A stretch of 64,000 bases of DNA from Bacillota bacterium (GCA_023460995.1 JAEWOE010000007.1:112015-176014), one strand, 5' to 3'; numbered from the stretch's first letter, positions 46,854 to 56,335 are shown. The notes: a model not told the origin generated them from the sequence alone. A program made the numbers and translations.

Positions 46854-47222
46854 ATGGCTTATTTCTATTATTTTGACAAAACTTATTACGACAAAAACCA
46901 AAAGAGAGTAAACAATTTTAGTAACAGAAGGTATCAGACGATTGATAAAGAAGACAAGAGAATTCTTGTGTATGATATTGTTGGCATCAAAGATTCTGAT
47001 ATTAAAATTGAATTTACAAGAGAAGATGATGTTGATTATCTTCAAATTTCAGGTAAATCAAAAAATGAAATATTAGATTGTGAATTTGAGATTAATGCTA
47101 GATTTGAGGTTGACGTTGAAAAGATTGAAAAGATTGGTCATACAATTGAAAACGGTTTGTTGTACATAACAAGCTATTTAAAACAAGCTGAAAAACCTAA
47201 AATTAAAATATTCAAAGAATAA
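46854..47222 (+). CDS. Hsp20/alpha-crystallin-like chaperone (122 aa)
   Basis: ATG after GGAGG. From residue 35 the chain follows the alpha-crystallin domain: KRILVYDIVGIKDSDIKIEF, then DYLQISGKSKNE, FEINARFEVDVEKIEKIGHT, ENGLLYITSYLKQAE, ending in KIKIFKE, a match to 'v..pG....di.v......L.i.g....F......v....i.....nGlL.i...k'. Likely acts in folding or assembly of virion proteins; followed by an intrinsic terminator. Confidence 0.78.
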   Translation: MAYFYYFDKTYYDKNQKRVNNFSNRRYQTIDKEDKRILVYDIVGIKDSDIKIEFTREDDVDYLQISGKSKNEILDCEFEINARFEVDVEKIEKIGHTIENGLLYITSYLKQAEKPKIKIFKE

Positions 47223-47237
47223 AAATATAAAAGGTCT

Positions 47238-47265
47238 GACACGTACCTTCAAACGTGTCTTTTAT
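47238..47265 (+). terminator. Intrinsic terminator after the Hsp20-like gene
   Basis: GACACG-taccttcaaa-CGTGTC followed by TTTTATAT, 15 bases after the stop. Confidence 0.78.
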
Positions 47266-47365
47266 ATATGTGGGGTTTGGATGCATGAGTCTCTTTCCCA
47301 CTCCATTATTAAATTTTAAAGGTCGAGAGTTAAAATTAAATTAAGTGTTAGAGAGGTACAAAATA

Positions 47366-48802
47366 TTGAGTAATGAAGAATTACTTCAAATAGGAATTAA
47401 CTTTAGAGCAGGTATGTATCCTAAAAAGACATGGGATTCACTGAATGTTGAATATGGATGTCCTTTTAAGAATGGTGAAGCATGGAGAAATTTTGTAAGA
47501 AGAGAATTGAAAAAACAAAATAAAACAATAGATAAAATAGAACAACCTAAAATAGAATCTGTTTCTGGTGAAGAAGAATTCAAAAGAGTTGAGATTGATG
47601 ATTGTGGAGATTTTTATAGAATTTCATCTAATAAAAGGTCAATTGAAATTACAAAAGAAAAAGTAAAAATGATAAAACTTTTATACTGTGATGATGACCC
47701 ATTAACTATCAATGAATTATGTAGAAAAGTTAATATTCCTCGTAGAGATTTTATGCTTGTAAAAAGTGCATTTAATATAACTCATGATGATGTTCCATAT
47801 CTTGATGAGGAGTTAGATGACGATGAAAATATTGATTCTCTTGTAGATGAAACTCTTGAAAGAAAGAAAGAAAAGTATTTTTTAAAACTTCAACAACGTG
47901 AAATTCAGTTCATGAAAGAAGAATTAAATAAATATCGTAAAAATGATTATGTTTATGATAAGTTGGTTACTGCTTTATCTAATATAAAAATTGATATTGA
48001 TAATTATCCAATAAGACAATATGTTCCTAGTAATAGACAAGCTTTACTTGATTTAGCTGATATACATATGGGTTTAAAAGCAATGAATTACTGGAATAAA
48101 TATTCAATTGAAGAAGCTAATAAAAGATTTGAAAAATTAACTAATGAGGTTATTGAAATAGGAATTGAGAACAATGTTTCAGAACTGCATGTAAGTTTTT
48201 TAGGAGATGGTATTGCTGGTATAATTCATGATTCAATAAGATTAGAATCTGAAGTTGATGTAACTGAACAAGTTAAGTTGGTTACTACTGCTATTGCAAA
48301 AATGTTGATAGCTTTCTCAAGAAAATTTAATAAGGTTATATATAGCGATTTAGAAGGTAATCATGGAAGAGTAATTCCAGCTAAAGAAGCTTCATTAGAT
48401 AGAGAAAATTTTGAAAAATTTATTGGTTGGGGATTAAGACTTATTATTAATAATAATCCAGAAATTAATAATATAGAATTTGAAGAAAATTATTATGATG
48501 ATGGGATTATAGCAAAAAGAATTGGTGGAGTTCTTATCTTTGAAACGCATGGACATGAAGACCAATTTAATAAAGTTGCTAGTGACCTTACTATGATGAT
48601 TGAAAAACCATCAGAAGTACATATGGCTCATGTTCATCATAATAAATCTGACGAATTTCATGGTGTAGAAGTATTGGTTTGTAGAAGTTTTTGTGGTACT
48701 GATACTTATGCAAAAGGAAAAAGATTAACTTCTAAAGCAGGTCAAAGAATTTACATATATGAGAATGGCAATAGAAAATATATTGCAGATATAATTTTTT
48801 AA
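47366..48802 (+). CDS. Calcineurin-like metallophosphoesterase with N-terminal helix-turn-helix region (478 aa)
   Basis: TTG start (47366-47368) nine bases after GAGAGG; the in-frame GTG upstream lacks a site. Phosphoesterase motifs: LADIHMG (D-x-H, about 228), FLGDGIAG (GD, about 274), DLEGNHGR (GNH, about 329), ETHGHED and MAHVHHNKS (HxH, about 415). The first 200 residues include a helix-turn-helix-like segment (DDPLTINELCRKVNIPRRDF) and a Lys/Glu coiled coil. Possible DNA or nucleotide phosphodiesterase; target unknown. In this position it may serve DNA processing at packaging or recombination. Confidence 0.83.
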   Translation: MSNEELLQIGINFRAGMYPKKTWDSLNVEYGCPFKNGEAWRNFVRRELKKQNKTIDKIEQPKIESVSGEEEFKRVEIDDCGDFYRISSNKRSIEITKEKVKMIKLLYCDDDPLTINELCRKVNIPRRDFMLVKSAFNITHDDVPYLDEELDDDENIDSLVDETLERKKEKYFLKLQQREIQFMKEELNKYRKNDYVYDKLVTALSNIKIDIDNYPIRQYVPSNRQALLDLADIHMGLKAMNYWNKYSIEEANKRFEKLTNEVIEIGIENNVSELHVSFLGDGIAGIIHDSIRLESEVDVTEQVKLVTTAIAKMLIAFSRKFNKVIYSDLEGNHGRVIPAKEASLDRENFEKFIGWGLRLIINNNPEINNIEFEENYYDDGIIAKRIGGVLIFETHGHEDQFNKVASDLTMMIEKPSEVHMAHVHHNKSDEFHGVEVLVCRSFCGTDTYAKGKRLTSKAGQRIYIYENGNRKYIADIIF

Positions 48803-48872
48803 CACTTATAACAACATAAAATTCAAATTTGGTTACAAAAATAATATATGGAAGGCATAACAGTGTGACTTC

Positions 48873-49463
48873 ATGGAAAATAGTGTTTCTTTGGGAATGC
48901 TTGAAGAAATGAAACGTATTGACTATTTGAAAGATAATACTATCTATTTAGACACAGAAATAGATAGAAGCAGTCAAATCTTATTTTGCAGACAATTAAG
49001 AAAGTTAGCTTTACAAGAAATAAGTAAACCTATAGAAGAAAGAAAAAATTTAAAAATAAGAATTTCTAGTTTTGGTGGATGGGTATGTTCAGTATTTGCA
49101 ATGGTTTCTGACATGGAATATTGGCAAGAAAAAGGAATAATTATTGAAACTTATTGTGACGGTTATGCCGCTAGTGGTGGTACAAAAATTCTAATGGCTG
49201 GTACTAAAGGATATAGATTTATAACAAGATATGGAACTGTATTAGCACATCAACCAAATGGTTATAGTGGTGCTTTTACATTACAAGATAAAATTGTCGA
49301 ATTAAAATATTCTTTAAAAGACTGGGATACATTAAAAGAAATGTTCAAAAAGCATACCAAATTAACAGATGAAGATTTAAATAATTTTACTGAAAAGAAC
49401 ATTGATTATATTTATCAACCACAAGAAGCTGTTGAAAAAGGTTTTGTAGATTATATTCTATAG
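48873..49463 (+). CDS. ClpP-like (S14) serine protease, possible capsid maturation protease (196 aa)
   Basis: ClpP fold: KIRISSFGGWVCSVFAM, Ser101 in CDGYAASGGTKILMAG, His126 in VLAHQPNG, and a late Asp in NIDYIYQPQEAVEKG. S14 proteases are used by many phages to mature heads. Here, however, a separate protease-scaffold gene (56536) lies beside the capsid gene, so this copy could have another substrate. Ribosome site is weak (GGAAGG, 19 bases upstream). Confidence 0.8.
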   Translation: MENSVSLGMLEEMKRIDYLKDNTIYLDTEIDRSSQILFCRQLRKLALQEISKPIEERKNLKIRISSFGGWVCSVFAMVSDMEYWQEKGIIIETYCDGYAASGGTKILMAGTKGYRFITRYGTVLAHQPNGYSGAFTLQDKIVELKYSLKDWDTLKEMFKKHTKLTDEDLNNFTEKNIDYIYQPQEAVEKGFVDYIL

Positions 49464-49475
49464 GAGGACATATTT

Positions 49476-49829
49476 ATGTGCGAAAACTGTAAAAATGAAG
49501 AATTAGATATACAAGAAAAAGAAATTGAACTTGAAAATAGAGATGTTGAAGCTATGTTTGTTGAACCTATTGGTTTATCAACAGAGAAACTTGTAGATAT
49601 TGCAGAATTTGACGTTAATGAATTTAAAAAAGGAATTACAGAAGCTAGTAAAGAATGCGGAATCTTTACAGCTTACATAAATGCAGGAATGACGAATGTA
49701 CAGGCATATGATTTGATTCTTACTAAATTAACATTAGAGTATCAAAAAGAATTAAATAATGATGCGAATAAAACAGCTATTGAAGTTTCTAAAAATCAAG
49801 TTGTTGTAAATGATAAAAATCAAGTTTAA
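49476..49829 (+). CDS. 117-aa hypothetical protein
   Basis: ATG after GGAGG, 12 bases after the ClpP-like stop, so co-expressed. N-terminal CxxC (MCENCKNEELDIQ) without a second pair, acidic helical body. May be a cofactor or substrate of the protease by position only. Confidence 0.62.
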   Translation: MCENCKNEELDIQEKEIELENRDVEAMFVEPIGLSTEKLVDIAEFDVNEFKKGITEASKECGIFTAYINAGMTNVQAYDLILTKLTLEYQKELNNDANKTAIEVSKNQVVVNDKNQV

Positions 49830-50049
49830 TATTTAATTAATTGCGGTTATAAATGAAGGCTCTAAGTTCAAACTTAGGGCTTTACTTATGCTCGCAATTT
49901 ACCCACTTTGTCACACGAAAAGTCTGGTGACTAGAAACCGCATAGAGCGTTGGCACTGTTTGGGTATTGTTAGCATTCCTTAATATTAGTTATGCATGAT
50001 GGGGTATACTCCCATCGCTAATATTAAAACAAATATTAAGGAGGATAAT
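49830..50049 (+). other. Structured leader F before the third TnpB
   Basis: Non-coding, more G+C-rich than neighbours. Helices: CTAAGT/ACTTAG (49862-49877), TGCGGTT paired with AACCGCA across about 100 bases (about 49841 and 49937), GTCAC/GTGAC (about 49911-49932), and a 10-bp stem TTAATATTAG/CTAATATTAA (49980-50027) with an inner ATGGG/CCCAT. Ends in AAGGAGG before the gene. May be a TnpB element left end or a leader like A-C. Confidence 0.5.
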
Positions 50050-51519
50050 ATGATAAAAACAAAATCAATTAAATTTTATCTTGATAAGAAGATTAATAAA
50101 TCTAAAAAAGATAAGATAATAGAGTTTTTAGAAGAGTGTAAATCAGTTGAAAACTATTTATTAGATTATTATTGGAATAATTATAATGTTATTATAAATT
50201 CAACAGACCCAATAAATTTCAGACAAAATAACACTATACATTTTACGTCAATAAATCCAATATTAAAATCTCATCATTTTTATCAAGTTTTAAGACAGTG
50301 TTTTTGGACGCTTAAAGCTTTACAAATAAAAATGATTAAACAGATTAATTTTTGTTTTGAAGATAAAATGAAACAACGAGTATATAACTATTGCAAGCCA
50401 TTTTGTTTTCAATGGGATAATTTAGTGAAATCTATTAATAAACAAATTAATAAAAATAAAAAAGATAAAGATTTACAAAAGTTTATTACAAAAGTTAATG
50501 AATATGTATTAAATGAAGATAAATTTAAAATTATGAAATTTGAAATTGAAAGTGAATTTTATAAAATTAAATCAAAATTTAAAACTCCATATAAGGATTC
50601 TTTACAAATATGGATTGATACATATTTGACAACTGAAATTGAAAAGACTGAATTTAATTGGATTTTTAAAATTGATAACAATAAAAAAATCAGTCCAAGA
50701 AAATATGATTATTTTATAATTCCTTGTAAATTTTCCGATTATCATAAAGGTATTTTATTAGATAAAGAAATTAAAAAAACTATGAATTTAAAACTTAATA
50801 AAAATAATAATATAGAGGTTTCTATTATATATGAAGAAGATATAGTGAATCCTAATCCAATTTCTACTCCTATAGATTATATAGGTATTGATATTGGATT
50901 AAAAAAGTTGATTACGGATTCTAATGGTTATTATATAGAACAAAATAAAAATATAATACATAAAGCTAATATAATTATAAATAAACAATCAAATCGAGAT
51001 AGTTTAGAAAGTCATTTAAGAAAAAAATATAAAGATGATAACTTCAAACTTAGTGATAAGAGATATTTGATACAACAATGTAAATTATCAGACTTCGTTA
51101 AAAATGACAATAGAAATAAAGTTAAAAAATATCTTTTGTCTCATATAGGATATTATATTATAATGGAAAATCTTAATATTAGTAATGGTAAAACATATGA
51201 TAAGAAAACTAATTATTTATTACGTAGGTTGCGAATACAATTTTTAAAAAATGATATTTTAAAATATGCAGAACAATTTGGTATTACCATAAGCCTTATA
51301 AATCCTGCTTTTACGTCACAACAATGTCCTTGTTGTGGGCATATTAGTAAAGATAATCGTAAAACACAAGAGATGTTCTGTTGTGTGGAATGTGGTTATG
51401 AAAATAATGCTGATATTAATGCTAGTATCAATATAAAAAATAGGTTGTTTATCAATAATATATCTTTAAATACTCCATATTGGAAAGTCAAAGAAATCTT
51501 ATTATCAAAATACAATTAA
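50050..51519 (+). CDS. tnpB: Third TnpB-like RNA-guided nuclease (489 aa), no transposase
   Basis: Start at ATG 50050-50052 after AAGGAGG, not the ATG 54 bases upstream. RuvC residues: Asp in IGIDIGLKKLI (about 291), Glu in IIMENLNIS, Asp in NADINASIN; zinc finger CPCCGH...CVECG. It is 110 residues longer than the other two, with an enlarged N-terminal and insertion region, and shares no obvious end sequences with them. Intact active site, inside the plus-strand virion region directly before terminase. Could be a solo element or a homing-type nuclease adopted by the phage. Confidence 0.85.
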   Translation: MIKTKSIKFYLDKKINKSKKDKIIEFLEECKSVENYLLDYYWNNYNVIINSTDPINFRQNNTIHFTSINPILKSHHFYQVLRQCFWTLKALQIKMIKQINFCFEDKMKQRVYNYCKPFCFQWDNLVKSINKQINKNKKDKDLQKFITKVNEYVLNEDKFKIMKFEIESEFYKIKSKFKTPYKDSLQIWIDTYLTTEIEKTEFNWIFKIDNNKKISPRKYDYFIIPCKFSDYHKGILLDKEIKKTMNLKLNKNNNIEVSIIYEEDIVNPNPISTPIDYIGIDIGLKKLITDSNGYYIEQNKNIIHKANIIINKQSNRDSLESHLRKKYKDDNFKLSDKRYLIQQCKLSDFVKNDNRNKVKKYLLSHIGYYIIMENLNISNGKTYDKKTNYLLRRLRIQFLKNDILKYAEQFGITISLINPAFTSQQCPCCGHISKDNRKTQEMFCCVECGYENNADINASINIKNRLFINNISLNTPYWKVKEILLSKYN

Positions 51520-51600
51520 TAATTTATAGGCTTTCTTATAACGCCTACGGTTAAGCGTGGTAGTTGACACAGATACCGTTTGAATCATTTTTTGTTATAA
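51520..51600 (+). ncRNA. Possible omega-RNA of the third TnpB
   Basis: Just after the stop: ACGCC...GCGT (about 51550-51568), GGTAG...TACC, and ACGGT pairing with ACCGT make a compact pseudoknot-capable fold. TnpB guide scaffolds usually lie at this position. The element boundary and guide cannot be fixed without relatives. Confidence 0.4.
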
Positions 51601-51643
51601 AAGTGAATATAAGTATGATTTTATTCAAAAAGGAGTGGATTAT

Positions 51644-51952
51644 TTGGTTTACTTCTTAACCAATTCTGAAGGAAAGTATATCAAAATTGGCTATACAAAA
51701 CGTAAGAATATTCAATCAAGGGTTAAGGAATTATCTACAGGGTCTTCTTCCCCACTTCATGTTTTAGGAATTATTAAAAGTGGTGATTTAGATTTAGAAA
51801 AACAATTACATAAACAGTTCCACAGAATAAATAAGGAATGGTATGAAGCTTCTGAACAATTACTATCTTATATTAATCAGAACAATGATTTAGAGGTTTA
51901 TGTTGATTGGCTAGATGAAAGATTGATAACTTATTATAAAATAAAAATATAA
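51644..51952 (+). CDS. GIY-YIG-like (T5orf172/MUG113 type) small protein, 102 aa
   Basis: TTG start, eight bases after AAGGAG; the GTG at 51635 is inside that site. MVYFLTNSEGKYIKIGYTKR then RVKELSTGSSSPLHVLG, LEKQLHKQFHRINKEWYE match the T5orf172/MUG113 variant, where 'Y.lt......kIG.t' replaces GIY-YIG and '.E..lH..F...r..gEWf' closes it. Possibly a nuclease or nucleic-acid binder; sits between TnpB and the terminase genes, a common place for homing genes. Confidence 0.72.
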   Translation: MVYFLTNSEGKYIKIGYTKRKNIQSRVKELSTGSSSPLHVLGIIKSGDLDLEKQLHKQFHRINKEWYEASEQLLSYINQNNDLEVYVDWLDERLITYYKIKI

Positions 51953-51970
51953 TATTAAGGAGATGTTTTA

Positions 51971-52906
51971 ATGGCAGGTACAAAAAGAGACACTCAAACA
52001 AGTCCGAAATGTACTTGTTGTGGTGGCAAATTAGATAGTTATGTAACTAAAAGTGAGTTGTATAAAACAATTGGTCAGCTACCATTTTGTAAGAATTGTG
52101 TAGATGATGAATATGAAAAATTATTAAAAAGGTTTAATTACAATGTTGATAAAGCAATATACTATCTTTGTTTACAATTAGACATGCCTTTTTATATGAG
52201 TGTACTAAATGGTGCAAAACAAGAGTCGGAAAAGAAAAACGGTAAGTTAAATAGAGTTTATATTACTAAAATTAATTCATTTAGAGATAAAAATAATTAT
52301 GGAGATTCATTTCTTGATGGTGAATTTAATTTAATTATTAATGATTATGAAGAAAATAACAAGGAAAGCACTTCTCAAGACAATGATTTAATTCTATTTT
52401 GGGGAAAGGGTTATACACTAGATGAATACAATTTTATGCAGGAATATTATGATGAGTTAATTAAAATATATGACCACTCTCTTCCTGTTCAAATTAATAA
52501 TTATAGAAACATGGCTAAGACACAACTTCAAGCTAACAAATGTCTTGAAAAATGTGATATTGGTGGTTATGAAAAATCAATGAAAATATTGAGTATGTTA
52601 TCAGGTGATAGTAATATAAAACCTAATCAAGAAACTAGTGTTGGGAACTTAACTAAAGGTGGTTATGATGTATTTTTAAAACATATTGAAGATGATGAGC
52701 CAATTTTAGATTGGGAAAAAGATTTAGGACATATTGATAGATTAAAAAGTATGTTGAATATCTTCTTTTTTGGTCATTTTGCAAAAGTACTTAATATTCC
52801 TAATCCTTGGAAATCAAAATATGATGAGGAAATGAAACAGTATACAGTTGAAGATGAGGAAATTGAAGAAGAAAAAACACAAGTTAATTTCTTGGGTGAT
52901 ATGTAA
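51971..52906 (+). CDS. Probable small terminase subunit (311 aa)
   Basis: ATG after AAGGAG. N-terminal zinc finger (CTCCGGKLDSYVTKSELYK ... FCKNCVDDEY), a helical segment, and a long acidic tail (EDEEIEEEKTQVNFLGDM). The stop overlaps the large terminase ATG (TAATG). Gene order and overlap, rather than sequence, suggest DNA recognition for packaging. A zinc finger is not standard for TerS, so an unusual or different packaging factor is possible. Confidence 0.65.
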   Translation: MAGTKRDTQTSPKCTCCGGKLDSYVTKSELYKTIGQLPFCKNCVDDEYEKLLKRFNYNVDKAIYYLCLQLDMPFYMSVLNGAKQESEKKNGKLNRVYITKINSFRDKNNYGDSFLDGEFNLIINDYEENNKESTSQDNDLILFWGKGYTLDEYNFMQEYYDELIKIYDHSLPVQINNYRNMAKTQLQANKCLEKCDIGGYEKSMKILSMLSGDSNIKPNQETSVGNLTKGGYDVFLKHIEDDEPILDWEKDLGHIDRLKSMLNIFFFGHFAKVLNIPNPWKSKYDEEMKQYTVEDEEIEEEKTQVNFLGDM

Positions 52907-54711
52907 TGTCAGGAATTAAAAATTTTGAATCCGATGCTAAAAAACATAAAAATCCAAATCCTTATCAAACAACTAAAAATATGAATAAGACCTTTGAAAA
53001 TTCAACTAACAACACAAAGTTTATGAATAAAGTAAAATTATGGGCAAGCTTTTATAGACAGTATCCATTTATGTTTGCAAAAGACTATTTAAATTTAGAT
53101 TTAAAATTATTTCAGAAGATACTTTTGTATTGTATGTTTCACTTTTATTTTTTTATGTTCATTGCAGCTAGAGGATTATCAAAAACTTGGCTTACATCTG
53201 TATTTTGTGTATGTAAGGCTTGTTTATATCCCAAATGTAGAATTGTTATAGCTTCAGGTAATTTAAAACAGGCGACTCAAATTATTCAATACATTGATGA
53301 AATGAGAAAAGAAAGTGAATGCTTACTTAGGAGTATTAGTTATCTTAGTGATAATACCAATAATGCAAAAGTTGAATTTTGGAATGGAAGTTCAATTATT
53401 GTAGTTGCATCTAATTCAGGAGCGAGAAGTAAAAGAGCAAATTGTCTTATTGTAGATGAGTTTATTCTTGTTGATAAAAATACTATAACAACAGTATTGA
53501 GAAAATTCAAAGCTAATCCTAGACAACCAAAATATTTAAGTAAGCCTGAATATGCTCATTTAACTGAAAGAAATCAAGAGATTTATCTTAGTTCCGCTGG
53601 AATGAAATGGCACTGGTCATATGAGAAGTTTAAGTCATTTTTTAATTCAATGATGAGTGGTAAAAAATATTTTGTATGTGATTTGCCTTATCAGTTGACC
53701 ATTAAAGAAGGACTTAGAATGAAAGAAGAAGTCCTTGATGAAATGCAAGAAGATGATTTTGACCCAATCTTATGGGAAATGGAAATGGAAGGTATTTGGT
53801 TAGGTGAAAATGAAAAGTCATATTTTAAATTTGATGATTTAGAACCTAATCGTAAACTCCCACTACCTATTTATCCAAAAGATTATTATGATATTATTAA
53901 AGATTCCAATTTTAAATATATTCCGAAATTGAGTAATGAAATTAGAATTGTTTCAAATGATATATCCATAATGGCAGGAAAGCAAAATGACAATTCAGTT
54001 TATTCAATTCTTAGATTGATTCCTCAGAATAAATCATATATAAGAGAAGTAATATATATGGAAACTATGGAAGGTGGTCATTCTACCGTTCAGGCATTAA
54101 GGATAAGACAATTATATGAAATATATGAATGCGATTATATTGTTCTAGACACATCTGGTGTAGGTTCAGGGATATATGATAATCTTTGTCAAAATCTGTA
54201 TGATAAAGATTTACAAAAAGAGTATACGGCATTTAGTTGTATAAATGACGAAGAAATGGCAAAAAGATGTCTAGTAGATGGCGCAGAAAAAAGAATCTAT
54301 AGTGTAAAAGCTTATGCACAGTTCAATAGTGATTGTGCTATAGCATTTAAAGATGCTTTAAAGAAGGGTAAAATTAAATTTTTAATTAATGAGAAAGATG
54401 GCAGAGATATTTTAAGTTCTTTTAAAGGTTATAATAAGTTACCACATGAAGTTCAATTGAAATTGCAACTACCGTATCTAAATTCTACATTACTTATAAC
54501 TGAAATGGTTAACCTTGAAGCTGATATTAACCATGATACAGGATTAGTAAAATTAAAAGAACCAAAAACTGGTAGGAAAGATAGATGGTCTTCTGTTTCT
54601 TACGGTAACTACTTTGCAAGCTTACTTGAAAAAGACTTATTAAGGGATAAAAAAACTATTGACCTATCTCAAATTAAACCTTGTGTTTCAAGTTTAAATA
54701 TCAAATTATAA
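52906..54711 (+). CDS. terL: Terminase large subunit (601 aa)
   Basis: Packaging motor: Walker A IAARGLSKTW (about 86-95), Walker B CLIVDEFILV (180-189; DE 184-185), then the coupling motif near LSSAG. Nuclease domain: first Asp in RIVSNDISIMAG (about 348), YIVLDTSGVGSG (about 412), and the late Asp in EADINHDTG (about 564). Length suits long-tailed phages. Cuts and pumps DNA into the prohead. ATG overlaps the previous gene. Confidence 0.93.
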   Translation: MSGIKNFESDAKKHKNPNPYQTTKNMNKTFENSTNNTKFMNKVKLWASFYRQYPFMFAKDYLNLDLKLFQKILLYCMFHFYFFMFIAARGLSKTWLTSVFCVCKACLYPKCRIVIASGNLKQATQIIQYIDEMRKESECLLRSISYLSDNTNNAKVEFWNGSSIIVVASNSGARSKRANCLIVDEFILVDKNTITTVLRKFKANPRQPKYLSKPEYAHLTERNQEIYLSSAGMKWHWSYEKFKSFFNSMMSGKKYFVCDLPYQLTIKEGLRMKEEVLDEMQEDDFDPILWEMEMEGIWLGENEKSYFKFDDLEPNRKLPLPIYPKDYYDIIKDSNFKYIPKLSNEIRIVSNDISIMAGKQNDNSVYSILRLIPQNKSYIREVIYMETMEGGHSTVQALRIRQLYEIYECDYIVLDTSGVGSGIYDNLCQNLYDKDLQKEYTAFSCINDEEMAKRCLVDGAEKRIYSVKAYAQFNSDCAIAFKDALKKGKIKFLINEKDGRDILSSFKGYNKLPHEVQLKLQLPYLNSTLLITEMVNLEADINHDTGLVKLKEPKTGRKDRWSSVSYGNYFASLLEKDLLRDKKTIDLSQIKPCVSSLNIKL

Positions 54712-54745
54712 AATAATAATTAATTAGAAAGTGGGTGATGAACTA

Positions 54746-56332
54746 TTGGATGAAGTAAATGTAGATAAAATAGATAATGATACTTACTTAATCACTTCAC
54801 AGAAGAATGCTCAAGATGCATTAGAAAGAGCAATGTATGATTATAAGAATAAAGAAAACTTTAGGTCAACTTATTTTAATGAAACAAGTAGCTCTATTAA
54901 ATTTACAATAGATGATATTGATTCCCTTGCATTAAATGCACAAGCTGATTTAAAAAAGATTATACAAATAAATAATATCGTGCGTTTCTATATAAATAAG
55001 AATGATATATTGGGTAAAGTATACGAAGCAATTGAAACTAATGTTAATCCTGAAATTCAATTAAAGTATCAGGATTTTTCAGACGCAGAAAAAGATATAG
55101 TTAAAAAAGTAGATGAATTAATAAAAGATTTTAATGAAAAAATAGATATTGATAAATTAATTGTTGATTCTATACCAATGACATATCTGGATGGTAATTA
55201 TATATTTTATTTGCGTAAAGATTCTAAAAAGTTTAAATATCAAATAGATTATTATCCATTAGGAGTTGCAGAAATTGCAGATTATAATGAAGGTGGAGAA
55301 CCTTATGTATTAATAAATATTAGTGAGTTAACTTCTAGACTAAATAAGATATATCGTAAAAACAAAAAGAATCAACCATTGTTTTACAATAATGTTGATG
55401 AGGAAATACAAGCTACATATCCATCTGAAGTATATAAAGCTTATATAAACCATGAACAATATGCAAAGTTAAATATCAAAAACACAGGTGTAATAAGAAT
55501 AAGTAATTTTAAAAGAAAGTATGGTCTCTCCCCTATTTTTAAATCTTTGAAACCAGTTATTAGATTAGAAAATATAGAATTATCTGATGATAAAAATACT
55601 CTTGTACGTGGAAAAAAGATTATATTTCAAAAAATTGCTAAAGAATTAATAATGTCAGATAAAAATATAACTATTAATTGGTTGGAAGCTCAATCGAAAG
55701 CTCATACAGATTTAATGACATCATTAAATGCTTCTGGAACTAGCGTGTATACTGGTGTACCTTGGACAGAAGAAGTTACATATATTGAACCAAAACTTGA
55801 ACAAACAAATGTTCAGATTAAGAATCAAATTAGAAATGAGATAATGACCAGTGTTGGTATTAGTTATTTAAGTGTTGACAAAGGTAGTTTTGGTGCGGCT
55901 CAAATAAGTATAGCTGAACTAATGAAACTCATTAATAAAATTAGTTTACAGCTTGAAAAAATTCTACATAAATTTTATCAAGGTATTCTTATAGATAATG
56001 GTATTGACATAAAATATTGTCCAAAGGTTAAAGTTATAGATTCAGAAAAACTATCTGCTGAACTATCTATGCAGTTAGCAAGTATGCTTTATTTAGAATT
56101 GAACGCTAGTTTGAAGTCTGTGTATTCAGTATTAGGATATGATATTGAATCAGAAGCCAAGCAAAGAAAAGAAGAAAATGAAGCTGGTTATGATGAAATA
56201 TTTAAACCAAGAATTACAGCTTTTACTAACAGTGGCAAAGGCGATTCTAACAACAATGGTAGACCAAAATCTAATAAAGATAAGACACGCCAAGAATATG
56301 ATGACGATTATAATCAGAATGTGAGGACATAG
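54746..56332 (+). CDS. Portal protein (about 528 aa)
   Basis: Start preferred at TTG 54746 because GGTGAT, a match to the ribosome site, lies 5-10 bases before; a GTG at 54731 is the alternative (533 aa). Portal-type features are a beta-rich centre, GVIRISNFKRKYGLSPIFKS, long helices with SYLSVDKGSFGAAQISIAEL, and a low-complexity Lys/Asn/Asp C-terminus. Twelve copies would form the DNA gate. Sits between terminase and protease-scaffold as in many tailed phages. Confidence 0.85.
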   Translation: MDEVNVDKIDNDTYLITSQKNAQDALERAMYDYKNKENFRSTYFNETSSSIKFTIDDIDSLALNAQADLKKIIQINNIVRFYINKNDILGKVYEAIETNVNPEIQLKYQDFSDAEKDIVKKVDELIKDFNEKIDIDKLIVDSIPMTYLDGNYIFYLRKDSKKFKYQIDYYPLGVAEIADYNEGGEPYVLINISELTSRLNKIYRKNKKNQPLFYNNVDEEIQATYPSEVYKAYINHEQYAKLNIKNTGVIRISNFKRKYGLSPIFKSLKPVIRLENIELSDDKNTLVRGKKIIFQKIAKELIMSDKNITINWLEAQSKAHTDLMTSLNASGTSVYTGVPWTEEVTYIEPKLEQTNVQIKNQIRNEIMTSVGISYLSVDKGSFGAAQISIAELMKLINKISLQLEKILHKFYQGILIDNGIDIKYCPKVKVIDSEKLSAELSMQLASMLYLELNASLKSVYSVLGYDIESEAKQRKEENEAGYDEIFKPRITAFTNSGKGDSNNNGRPKSNKDKTRQEYDDDYNQNVRT

Positions 56333-56335
56333 ACA

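Noticed and set aside
49996..50049. Extended N-terminus for the third TnpB
   Set aside because: The upstream ATG has no ribosome site, while AAGGAGG stands before 50050; the extra residues come from the folded leader.
49830..51640. Group I intron or IStron around the third TnpB
   Set aside because: The flanks are folded, but no convincing P7/P3 core or splice context in a gene was found, and the adjoining genes are complete.
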